DNA from: Clostridium gallinarum
Lineage (GTDB): Bacteria > Bacillota > Clostridia > Clostridiales > Clostridiaceae
Reading direction: 5' to 3'
Assembly (NCBI RefSeq): GCF_014836325.1
Contig: NZ_JACSQZ010000003.1
Location: 39,468 to 103,467, forward strand
Length of the DNA: 64,000 nucleotides
In this document: piece after piece, positions 45,709 through 52,636 of the stretch
How positions within the stretch are numbered: position 1 is the first letter of the stretch
How the letters are laid out: each line of letters starts with the position of its first letter
Translations under genes and position numbers: made by a program
The notes under the pieces: model-generated
Seen by the model: only the letters and a program-made list of their open reading frames with translations
Databases searched by the model: none
What the model was told of the DNA's origin: nothing

Positions 45709-46414
45709 TATCTATCAACTCCATAAATATATCTTCTAATGAACTATCACCTTTTACATCTTTCATTTTTCCTTGAGTTACTATAAGCCCATTTTTTATT
45801 ATTGCAACCTTATCACAAAGCTTCTCTGCAACTTCTAAAACATGAGTTGAAAAGAAAATTGCTACTCCTTCACTACATAGTTTTTTCATTTCTTCTTTTA
45901 ATAAATGTGATGCTTTAGGATCTAATCCAACAAATGGTTCATCTAAAACTAATAATTTAGGTTTATGAATTAAAGCTGAAATAATAACTAATTTTTGCTT
46001 CATTCCATGAGAATATGAGGATATTAAATCTCCTAAGAAGTTAGTTATCTCAAATTTATCTGCATAAAACTTTATTAAGCTCTCTCTATCACTTTTTGAT
46101 ACATTAAATATATCTGCAATAAAATTTAAGTATTGTATTCCTGTTAATGATTCATATATATCTGGATTATCAGGTATATATGCAATTTTTTTCTTACATT
46201 CTAAAGGCTCCTTTTTTATTGAAATCCCATCGATTAATATATCGCCTTCTTCAAACTCAAGTATTCCAACTATTGACTTTATAGTTGTTGTTTTTCCTGC
46301 TCCATTATGACCTATAAATGCGAATATCTCTCCAGAATTAACATTAAGAGAAATATTATCTACAGCCTTTTTTCCACTTTTATATGCTTTTGAAAAATTA
46401 ACTATCTGTAACAT
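45701..46414 (-). CDS. ABC transporter ATP-binding protein
   Basis: A 237-residue ATPase. Walker A is GHNGAGKTTTIKS, the signature is SYSHGMKQKL, Walker B is LLVLDEPFVGLD, and the switch His lies in FFSTHVLE. The ATG at 46414 (MLQIVNFSKAYK) follows AAGGAGTG; the longer frame back to 46480 lacks a ribosome site and would run over the promoter. First gene of the operon ATPase-permease-GntR-DUF1648-YhfC. Confidence 0.92.
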   Translation of the reverse strand: MLQIVNFSKAYKSGKKAVDNISLNVNSGEIFAFIGHNGAGKTTTIKSIVGILEFEEGDILIDGISIKKEPLECKKKIAYIPDNPDIYESLTGIQYLNFIADIFNVSKSDRESLIKFYADKFEITNFLGDLISSYSHGMKQKLVIISALIHKPKLLVLDEPFVGLDPKASHLLKEEMKKLCSEGVAIFFSTHVLEVAEKLCDKVAIIKNGLIVTQGKMKDVKGDSSLEDIFMELIDNE

Positions 46415-46435
46415 ATTAACACTCCTTATTATACT

Positions 46436-46456
46436 TGTTATATTAATACTATAACA
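46436..46456. promoter_or_regulatory. Palindromic operator on the ABC operon promoter
   Basis: TGTTATA and TATAACA form a perfect 7-bp inverted repeat with a 7-bp centre, 22 bp upstream of the ATPase start codon. On the minus strand TTGAAA and TAGTAT, 17 bp apart, form a possible promoter whose -10 lies inside the palindrome. This fits control by the operon's own GntR protein. Confidence 0.55.
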
Positions 46457-46589
46457 GTTGTAATAAAATTTCAATATCAAGTATTTAAATCTTATGTATA
46501 GTTTTCTATTAAACTCAATTTACACCACTACTCTCATCTTTTACTTTAGAACTAAATTATAAAAAATATAAATCTATATAACTTTCTTC

Positions 46590-46706
46590 TTTACACCATA
46601 TTCATATATGATAGAATTATATTAGTCGGTATTCATTAGAAACCGAACTTCGCAAAATTTATTTTTTGCCGAATTATATCCTAGTAAGGAATAAGAACGG
46701 AGGAGT
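46590..46706 (+). promoter_or_regulatory. Promoter and structured leader of the ECF S-component gene
   Basis: TTTACA (46590-46595) and TAGAAT (46612-46617), 16 bp apart, suggest transcription from about 46624. The leader of roughly 85 nt can form TCGGT/ACCGA, a GCAAAA/TTTTGC hairpin and TCCT-AGTA-AGGA just before the GGAGGAG ribosome site. TCCT could also pair with the ribosome site. No known riboswitch consensus fits. Confidence 0.4.
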
Positions 46707-46710
46707 TTAA

Positions 46711-47337
46711 ATGTTAAACACTAGAGGGGTGGGAAAATCCCATGCAAATGTTAGAAAAATGGTAATAATAGCTATGTTATCAGGAATTTGTTTATTCCTA
46801 GGCTTAACAGGGCTTGGTTTTATACCTCTACCACTTTTTAAACTAACAATTTTACACTTACCAGTAATCATAGGAGCTATAATTGAAGGTCCCGTTGTAG
46901 GTGGGTCTATAGGCCTAATCTTTGGATTATTTTCAATTTATCAAAATATTACAGCTCCAACACCAATGTCACCATTTTTTTATAATCCACTAATTTCTAT
47001 TTTACCAAGAGTGCTAATTGGAGTAATATCTTATTATATTTATAAAATAATAAGATCAAAAATTAAAAATATAAAAGTTTCAATAAGTATTGCAGCAATT
47101 TGTGGATCTCTTATTAATACTATTGGTGTTTTAGGTGGTATCTACTTAATTTATTTTAAAGATTATGCTAATATTCTTGTGGAAAGAGGCACAATAGCAT
47201 CAAATTCTTTAAATGCAGTTACTACAGCCCTATTAACTGTAATAGGTACAAATGGAATTGCAGAGGCTATTTTATCAGCTGTAATTGTGACTCCAATAGT
47301 AATTGCAATATTCAAAATGCAAAAGAAAAATATTTAA
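46711..47337 (+). CDS. ECF transporter substrate-binding S component
   Basis: A 208-residue protein with six membrane segments and the general fold of the ECF S-component family. The segment LPLFKLTILHLPVIIGAIIE, followed by GPVVGGSIGLIFGLFS, resembles the pantothenate-type S components, but substrate assignment by eye is unsafe. S components deliver a vitamin to a shared ECF energising module, which is not in this window. The strong ribosome site lies 6 nt upstream. The gene has its own promoter, leader and terminator. Confidence 0.78.
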   Translation: MLNTRGVGKSHANVRKMVIIAMLSGICLFLGLTGLGFIPLPLFKLTILHLPVIIGAIIEGPVVGGSIGLIFGLFSIYQNITAPTPMSPFFYNPLISILPRVLIGVISYYIYKIIRSKIKNIKVSISIAAICGSLINTIGVLGGIYLIYFKDYANILVERGTIASNSLNAVTTALLTVIGTNGIAEAILSAVIVTPIVIAIFKMQKKNI

Positions 47338-47356
47338 AATATATTTATATAAAAAT

Positions 47357-47380
47357 AAAAACTCCTTCGGGAGTTTTTTT
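47357..47380 (+). terminator. Terminator of the S-component gene
   Basis: AAAACTCC-TTCG-GGAGTTTT with a stable UUCG tetraloop, followed by TTT. Downstream, 47381-47551 is A+T-rich and includes a short stretch resembling the arms of the repeat at 8376-8509. Confidence 0.9.
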
Positions 47381-47581
47381 CATTAATTCTTAACTCTTAA
47401 TTTTTAATTTAAAGCACAGTTTGTCTAATTTTACCCTAATAAGAACTGCCTTCCTCTATTTCATTTATTTTAATAGTTTATCTATTCTTTTTTTACACAA
47501 TATAATATTACAAAGTTAAAAAAGACTTTTAAATAAAAGTTAAAACAAACTTTGAAAAAACATTTTGAGGAGGAGTTTATT

Positions 47582-47764
47582 ATGGCAAAAAAATTAGTAC
47601 CAGAAGCAAAGAATGGATTAGCAAAATTTAAAAATGAAGTAGCTAGCGAAATGGGAGTACCTTTCTCAGACTATAATGGAGACCTATCATCAAAACAATG
47701 CGGTAGCGTTGGCGGAGAAATGGTTAAGAGAATGGTAGAACAATACGAATCAAAAATTAAATAA
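47582..47764 (+). CDS. Alpha/beta-type small acid-soluble spore protein
   Basis: A 60-residue DNA-coating spore protein. Both family signatures are visible: the germination-protease region KNEVASEMGVPFSDYNGDLS and the C-terminal SSKQCGSVGGEMVKRMV. It contains a Cys in place of the usual Asn/Tyr near QCGSVGG. The GAGGAGGAG site precedes the ATG at 47582; the longer frame adds ten residues without support. In family members it protects spore DNA from UV and heat. No sigma-G promoter could be placed confidently. Confidence 0.95.
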   Translation: MAKKLVPEAKNGLAKFKNEVASEMGVPFSDYNGDLSSKQCGSVGGEMVKRMVEQYESKIK

Positions 47765-47785
47765 ATTGATACTATCTCATAATAA

Positions 47786-47822
47786 AAAAAGCTATGTGTA
47801 GTTTTCCTACACATAGCTTTTT
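47786..47822. terminator. Terminator after the SASP gene
   Basis: AAAAAGCTATGTGTAG pairs perfectly with CTACACATAGCTTTTT (16 bp). It serves the convergent SASP and nrdI-like genes. Confidence 0.9.
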
Positions 47823-47848
47823 CTTTTTAAAATAAACTATTGCTTATA

Positions 47849-48196
47849 TTAAAGATTGTTAATAGCAGCTTTTACTGCTTCTACATCTTCATCATTTCCT
47901 TGTCCATCAATTTTACGAATACAAGCAATTCCATATTCTTTTTCAATTTTATCAGCTGCAAAACAATATGTTTCAGCATGTCTTGCCATACTACCATTTA
48001 CAACAACACCACGAACTAAATCTTTGTGCTTATCTAAAAATTCTCTTGTAGCTTGTGAAATTTCACCTAATCCTTCATTACGTGTAACAAGAACGCATTC
48101 TTGATTTAATTCTTCACTAACACTTTGTGTTGTCATTCCTAATTTTTCAGCAAATGCTTTTCCACTACCAAATCTACTATCATATACTACTAACAT
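47849..48196 (-). CDS. nrdI: NrdI-like flavodoxin
   Basis: A 115-residue flavodoxin-fold protein. The phosphate-binding loop DSRFGSGKAFAEKL, the segment LVTRNEGLGEISQATREFL and VVVNGSMARHAETYCFAADK match the pattern of NrdI, the flavoprotein that helps build the manganese-tyrosyl cofactor of class Ib ribonucleotide reductase. No nrdE or nrdF is adjacent, so this is an orphan copy. Its codon and base use looks slightly richer in GC than its neighbours, which may hint at acquisition. The NrdI call is by pattern and moderately sure. Confidence 0.65.
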   Translation of the reverse strand: MLVVYDSRFGSGKAFAEKLGMTTQSVSEELNQECVLVTRNEGLGEISQATREFLDKHKDLVRGVVVNGSMARHAETYCFAADKIEKEYGIACIRKIDGQGNDEDVEAVKAAINNL

Positions 48197-48320
48197 ATAC
48201 TTTCTCCTTCTTATGTATAAATTTCTTTTATTATATCATAAAAAAAGAAAAATGTAAGAGTTCTGATAATATATTGGTATAATTATCATCATTTTCATAG
48301 TATTTCTATATATTAATTTT

Positions 48321-48458
48321 TAAAAAAGATATACACATTATATTCCTTGTTCCGTCGCATACGCTCCAAGTCACCGTCATACAATGTGTATCTCTTTGCA
48401 AACTGAAGGATGGAAAGTATAAATAGTTAATATAAGTCATAACTTTTTATACTTTCCT
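48321..48458 (+). repeat. Two-hairpin repeat R7 (type I hairpin plus beta hairpin 2)
   Basis: Hairpin 1 arms are GATATACACATT (48328-48339) and AATGTGTATCTC (48383-48394). The AAA/TTT of other copies is changed to ACA/TGT on both arms, keeping the pairs; one mismatch remains. The linker GCAAACTGAAGGATGG leads to the beta-type hairpin 2 (GAAAGTATAAATAG with TTTTTATACTTTC). It lies between nrdI and the tRNA terminator. Confidence 0.88.
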
Positions 48459-48469
48459 ATACGCAAAAA

Positions 48470-48501
48470 AAATCTGTACAAATTTAAATTTGTACAGATT
48501 T
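48470..48501 (-). terminator. Terminator of the tRNA operon
   Basis: AAATCTGTACAAATTT directly joined to its perfect inverted copy, then a run of T on the minus strand, 3 bp beyond the CCA end of tRNA-Gly. Confidence 0.92.
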
Positions 48502-48503
48502 CT

Positions 48504-48578
48504 TGGAGCGAAAGACGGGACTCGAACCCGCAACATTCACCTTGGCAAGGTGACGCTCTACCATTGAGCCACTTCCGC
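48504..48578 (-). tRNA. tRNA-Gly (anticodon GCC)
   Basis: Full cloverleaf with encoded CCA. Acceptor GCGGAAG pairs with CTTTCGC, the anticodon loop is TTGCCAA, and the T arm contains GGTTCGAGTCC. Last of three tRNA genes in one transcript. Confidence 0.97.
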
Positions 48579-48581
48579 AAG

Positions 48582-48657
48582 TGGTGGCTTACCCGGGAAT
48601 CGAACCCGGTACACCTTGATTAAAAGTCAAGTGCTCTACCGATTGAGCTAGTAAACC
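48582..48657 (-). tRNA. tRNA-Lys (anticodon TTT)
   Basis: Cloverleaf with encoded CCA. Acceptor GGTTTAC pairs with GTAAGCC, the anticodon loop is CTTTTAA, and the T arm is CCGGGTTCGATTCCCGG. Confidence 0.97.
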
Positions 48658-48662
48658 ACAAG

Positions 48663-48739
<77 letters not shown>

Positions 48740-48808
48740 TTGCTCACTACGTTGTATATAATACCCCAAAAGGTCGGATTTTGTCAACATATTTCTTAAA
48801 AAAAATAA

Positions 48809-48845
48809 AAAAGATATCCAAACATCAAAATCTTGGACATCTTTT
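48809..48845 (-). terminator. Terminator of oatA
   Basis: AAAAGATATCCAA pairs with TTGGACATCTTTT except one mismatch, about 40 bp beyond the stop codon of the acyltransferase gene, with TTTT on the minus strand. Confidence 0.75.
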
Positions 48846-48884
48846 TAATGTAATTTTATATTAAATTAATTATTCACCACTAAT

Positions 48885-50702
48885 TCATTTTGTTTTATTT
48901 AATGCAGTATCTATAATAGAAACTAAAGCTTCAATTCCTTCTGATTCTAAATGAACACCATCTTCTGTAAAAAATTCTGGATGCTCTATTGCAGTAGAAT
49001 ACCAATCTATTAAGGTTACATTATCTCTTTCTTCTGCTTTTCTCTTCAATGTTTTATTTACATCCCTTTCCCATGCTCTTGGTACACGTACGTTTACTAA
49101 ATAAACATTTGCTGCTGAGAAAGAATCAAGCAAATTATCAATTTCTTTATCAGTAAAATGACCATTTGCTCCTAATTCAATAATTACCGCTTTATTAGGA
49201 TTATTAAATTCTGCATAAGTATTTACAAGGTCATTAGCTTCACGCATTTGCCTTCCAACTTTTCCATCAATGGTAATATTGTCATATTTATCATTTAATG
49301 CTGAGGTAATATCTAGCATAATAGAATCCCCAATAGCTAATATTTCTTCGTAAAAATTATTCTCAGGTGAAGAATTTACTTCTAAATCATATGTATCAGA
49401 AATTTCCTCTTTATTACTCAAAACTACTTCAGTTTCAGTAATTTCAGATATCTCTGTTTTCCCTTTGACTACTAACACATTATTAATGTTAATAGTCATA
49501 ATCATAATAATTAAAATAATTATAGCAACTGAAGCCCTTCTAACTAAATAGCTTTTTTTACGGTTAGTGATACTTGCCAATTTCATATTCTTAATAAACT
49601 CTTTAACCCCATATTTTCTTATAGGCATTTCTATATAATTATATGAAAAATCTGCAACAATAAGTGTGATTATAAGTTGTAGCCCTACACGTAAATATGA
49701 TGGATTTCCTATTTCATAAACAGGAGTACTTAAAACAATAATAGGATAATGCCAAAGATAAATTCCATAAGATCTCTCACCAATCCAAGTTAGAGGCTTC
49801 CATGAAAATATATGTCGTAAATAACTAGTAGGATTACAAACACAAACTATAAGTATAGCTGCATTTAAACTAATTAAAAACAATCCACCTCTGTAAAGAA
49901 ATATATTATACTCATTAACAAAAACTACACAAAGTATGAATATTGTTAAGCTAACTGTAGCTATTATATTTAACATATTTTTTTGCCTATTAGATTTTTT
50001 CTTAGAGAAAGAGCCTCTATCAATAAATATTTTCATTGGACAAATAATAGCTAACCAACTTCCTATTAGTAATTCAAATGCCCTAGTATCAGTACCATAA
50101 TATATACGACTAGGATCCATACCTGGTTTATATAATATACCCATTAACATAGCTGAAATTAATGCTAAACCAAAAACACTCTTATCTAGCTTGTCTCGTT
50201 TTTTGAAAAGCTTATATCCTATTATAAGTATAATAGGCCATACAATATAGAATTGTACCTCTAATGATAAAGACCATAAATTCTTAAAAGGTGATGGAGA
50301 TCCAAAACTATCAAAATAAGAAAGTTTGTGAAAAATAAACCACCAGTTACTCACATAAAAAATAGATGCTATTCCATCCCCTATAATATTCTTTAACAAA
50401 TTTGGCTTAAATAGAATTACCCAAATAAAAGTAGTTACTATCATTACAAAGGCTGCTGGAAATAAACGTCTAATACGACTAATCAAAAAATCCTTTAGTT
50501 TGAAACCTTTATTATTTTTTTGTATAGATAAAACTTTATCTGTTATTAAATAACCTGATATAACAAAAAATATATCAACACCTAAAAAACCGCCTCCAGC
50601 CCAGCTAAAACTAAAATGATAAGCAAGTACTATTAATACAGCAAAGGCTCTTAATCCATCTAAACTAGTTATATATCTATTGCTATTTATCTTTTTTGAC
50701 AT
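48885..50702 (-). CDS. oatA: Peptidoglycan O-acetyltransferase, OatA type
   Basis: A 605-residue protein. The N-terminal acyltransferase-3 domain has about 11 membrane segments (RYITSLDGLRAFAVLIVLAY with the family's early Arg-Ala-Leu pattern, and FFVISGYLIT). It is followed by a C-terminal SGNH esterase-like domain with the Ser in AIGDSIMLDIT, an Asn in ELGANGHF and the Asp/His pair in EDGVHLESEG. OatA moves acetyl groups outward onto muramic acid, which blocks lysozyme. It lies directly downstream of sigV and rsiV, as in the Bacillus sigV operon. A weak hairpin between rsiV and oatA may reduce read-through. Confidence 0.9.
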   Translation of the reverse strand: MSKKINSNRYITSLDGLRAFAVLIVLAYHFSFSWAGGGFLGVDIFFVISGYLITDKVLSIQKNNKGFKLKDFLISRIRRLFPAAFVMIVTTFIWVILFKPNLLKNIIGDGIASIFYVSNWWFIFHKLSYFDSFGSPSPFKNLWSLSLEVQFYIVWPIILIIGYKLFKKRDKLDKSVFGLALISAMLMGILYKPGMDPSRIYYGTDTRAFELLIGSWLAIICPMKIFIDRGSFSKKKSNRQKNMLNIIATVSLTIFILCVVFVNEYNIFLYRGGLFLISLNAAILIVCVCNPTSYLRHIFSWKPLTWIGERSYGIYLWHYPIIVLSTPVYEIGNPSYLRVGLQLIITLIVADFSYNYIEMPIRKYGVKEFIKNMKLASITNRKKSYLVRRASVAIIILIIMIMTININNVLVVKGKTEISEITETEVVLSNKEEISDTYDLEVNSSPENNFYEEILAIGDSIMLDITSALNDKYDNITIDGKVGRQMREANDLVNTYAEFNNPNKAVIIELGANGHFTDKEIDNLLDSFSAANVYLVNVRVPRAWERDVNKTLKRKAEERDNVTLIDWYSTAIEHPEFFTEDGVHLESEGIEALVSIIDTALNKTK

Positions 50703-50827
50703 ATAAATTTCCTCCTGTGTACATTCCTTTATCTATATAATAGAAATTAAATTAATTTAAAAGTTCTAGTTAAATTTTCTTTTTTACCTAAAATCTTTTT
50801 GTAAATATTTCTCTAAAAATATCAATA

Positions 50828-50859
50828 AAAGGACTCTAGATGTAATACTAAAGTCCTTT
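50828..50859 (-). terminator. Hairpin between rsiV and oatA
   Basis: AAAGGACT pairs with AGTCCTTT, 11 bp after the rsiV stop codon. It is followed by TTATTG on the minus strand. It may be an attenuating terminator between rsiV and oatA. Confidence 0.6.
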
Positions 50860-50869
50860 ATAAAAAAGG

Positions 50870-51772
50870 TTATTTTATATACTCATTGCTAACCAATACA
50901 TCAGATAATATATCTGTTGGAATTGTAAATTCTACAATTCCCATATACCCAGGAGCTACCTCATATTTATTAAAGGAAATTACTAACTGAGCTTTATCAT
51001 TAATATAAAAATTCTGATTCTCATCTATTTCTTTAAATATATCCATATTACTATTTCCACTTTCATCAGCAATCCAATAAACCTTTTTTGAATCTAAATT
51101 CATTTGCTCTCTCATTTGTTCTTTAATATTTTCACTTATTATTTCTATATATTTATTATCTTTAAATAGACTAGGAAGAGTAATTAAAATCTCATTTTTT
51201 TTATCTATATTATCATATTCAAATGTTGTAGATGAACTTCCCACAGTATTTACTACATAACGCCCTATAGAAAATATATTCTCATTATCTGTTTTAACTA
51301 CATATCCACTTTCTATACCTAGATGTCCATCATCTATTTCCTTCATTCCTTCCATATCAGCTATAAACTCTTCATATAGTTTTTTATTTTTAGAAATATA
51401 TTTTTCATTTAAACTATCCTCTAAAGTTTTATTTTCTAACCCTTCTATAGAAGGTACTTTTATATCTGCTTTGTATTTATCTTCATCTATCTTATATTCT
51501 TTAAAGGTTAGCACCTTTACTATACTGTTTACTACTGGTATTTTAGATAGTTCATATGCAAATGTAGGACTACTATTTACACCAACTGTAAGTATTCCTG
51601 TAGCTATAGCTAAAGAAGCAGCTGTAACTCCTAATTTTTTGTATATTGTTTTTGTTCTAGTTTTATACACCCCTGAATCCCTAAAAGCTTTTTTTACTAC
51701 AAAATCCAGTTCCTCTGGAATAGGTATTTCATTATATTCTTTCTTCAATTTCTGTAAGTTTTTATCCATCAT
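50870..51772 (-). CDS. rsiV: Anti-sigma-V factor RsiV, membrane-bound lysozyme sensor
   Basis: A 300-residue protein. A cytosolic sigma-binding N-terminus of about 45 residues precedes one membrane segment (LGVTAASLAIATGILTVGV). An outer region follows with the DUF4163/DUF3298 arrangement typical of RsiV (late segment INDKAQLVISFNKYEVAPGY). In Bacillus and C. difficile RsiV binds lysozyme directly and is then cut by proteases, freeing sigma-V. It lies 30 bp after sigV and before oatA, so the assignment is well supported by context. Confidence 0.88.
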   Translation of the reverse strand: MMDKNLQKLKKEYNEIPIPEELDFVVKKAFRDSGVYKTRTKTIYKKLGVTAASLAIATGILTVGVNSSPTFAYELSKIPVVNSIVKVLTFKEYKIDEDKYKADIKVPSIEGLENKTLEDSLNEKYISKNKKLYEEFIADMEGMKEIDDGHLGIESGYVVKTDNENIFSIGRYVVNTVGSSSTTFEYDNIDKKNEILITLPSLFKDNKYIEIISENIKEQMREQMNLDSKKVYWIADESGNSNMDIFKEIDENQNFYINDKAQLVISFNKYEVAPGYMGIVEFTIPTDILSDVLVSNEYIK

Positions 51773-51802
51773 ATTAATCCTCCTAATAATTCAAAGCTAC
51801 TC

Positions 51803-52288
51803 TTAATCATCCATTTTTATCCGCAATAATTTAAGCGACTTATATAACCGTGTTTTTATTGTATTAGTATTCTCATTAAGAATTTCTGCAATCTCTTCTA
51901 TTTTTAAGTCTTCAAAATATCTCAGCACTACTACAACTCTATATTTTTCTGGTAAATTATCCATTGCTCTTTGCAAATCAAAGTTTTCATACTCGTCATT
52001 TATTTCTGAACCAAAACTTGCTAAAACTTCATTATCAACCGGAATTACTTTCTTTTGTTTTCTTAGAAAATCAATAGATGTATTTACTATAATCCTATAA
52101 AACCAAGTATTTATATAACTAATATCTTGAAGAGAATCAACATTAGCAACTGCTTTATATATTGATTCTTGCATAATATCCAAAGCATCATCAGTATTTT
52201 TAACATAACTATAAGCTACTCTATAGTATTTTTCCTTATTACTAATGATATAATCTGCTATTTGCTTTTTTAAAGTTTCTTTATGCAT
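51803..52288 (-). CDS. sigV: ECF-type sigma factor, SigV
   Basis: A 161-residue extracytoplasmic-function sigma factor. Region 2 contains YSYVKNTDDALDIMQESIYK and INTWFYRIIVNTSIDFLRKQ. Region 4 contains LPEKYRVVVVLRYFEDLKIE then IAEILNENTNTIKTRLYKSL. The adjacent RsiV-type anti-sigma factor and oatA identify it as the lysozyme-responsive SigV. A matching sigma-V-type promoter lies 55 bp upstream, predicting autoactivation. Confidence 0.9.
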   Translation of the reverse strand: MHKETLKKQIADYIISNKEKYYRVAYSYVKNTDDALDIMQESIYKAVANVDSLQDISYINTWFYRIIVNTSIDFLRKQKKVIPVDNEVLASFGSEINDEYENFDLQRAMDNLPEKYRVVVVLRYFEDLKIEEIAEILNENTNTIKTRLYKSLKLLRIKMDD

Positions 52289-52342
52289 TAGTACTAAACT
52301 CTCCTTTGCTATAAATACATATCTTTGCTACTTCATACTTTA

Positions 52343-52370
52343 TAAACGTATATAACTATTAAAAAGTTTT
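52343..52370 (-). promoter_or_regulatory. Sigma-V-type promoter of sigV
   Basis: On the minus strand AAAACTTTTT (52370-52361), 12 bp, then CGTTTA (52348-52343). This resembles the sigma-V pattern TGAAACTTTT, 12 bp, CGTATA. It supports positive autoregulation. The rest of 52289-52510 is A+T-rich. Confidence 0.6.
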
Positions 52371-52510
52371 ATTTTTAATAAATAAATTTTATATTTTAAT
52401 TTATTTATATAAAATTTCTTCTCTTCTTTATAATAAACTTTATGTAAACTCATTATTCAAACCTATAAACAAGAAATATAAATAAAATCTTTTGATAAAA
52501 CTAAATTTGA

Positions 52511-52590
52511 AAATGTTTATCTCTTGGCAAACTAAAGGAAGGAAAGTATAAATAGTTAATAATAAGGCATAACTTTTTATACTTTCCCAT
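52511..52590 (+). repeat. Truncated two-hairpin repeat R8 (right half only)
   Basis: Only the right arm of hairpin 1 (AATGTTTATCTC, 52512-52523), the linker GGCAAACTAAAGGAAGG and the beta-type hairpin 2 (GAAAGTATAAATAG with TTTTTATACTTTC) are present. The left arm and core are missing. From the linker to base 52578 the sequence is nearly identical to R5. Confidence 0.85.
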
Positions 52591-52595
52591 AAATA

Positions 52596-52629
52596 AAAAT
52601 AAGAAGCTATTTTTCTAGCTTCTTATTTT
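52596..52629. terminator. Terminator of clpB
   Basis: AAAATAAGAAGCTA pairs perfectly with TAGCTTCTTATTTT (14 bp, 6-nt loop), just after the clpB stop codon. Confidence 0.9.
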
Positions 52630-52636
52630 TATTTCA

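Noticed and set aside
46624..46706. Known riboswitch before the ECF S component (THF or preQ1)
   Set aside because: The conserved bases of those aptamers are absent; kept only as an unassigned structured leader.
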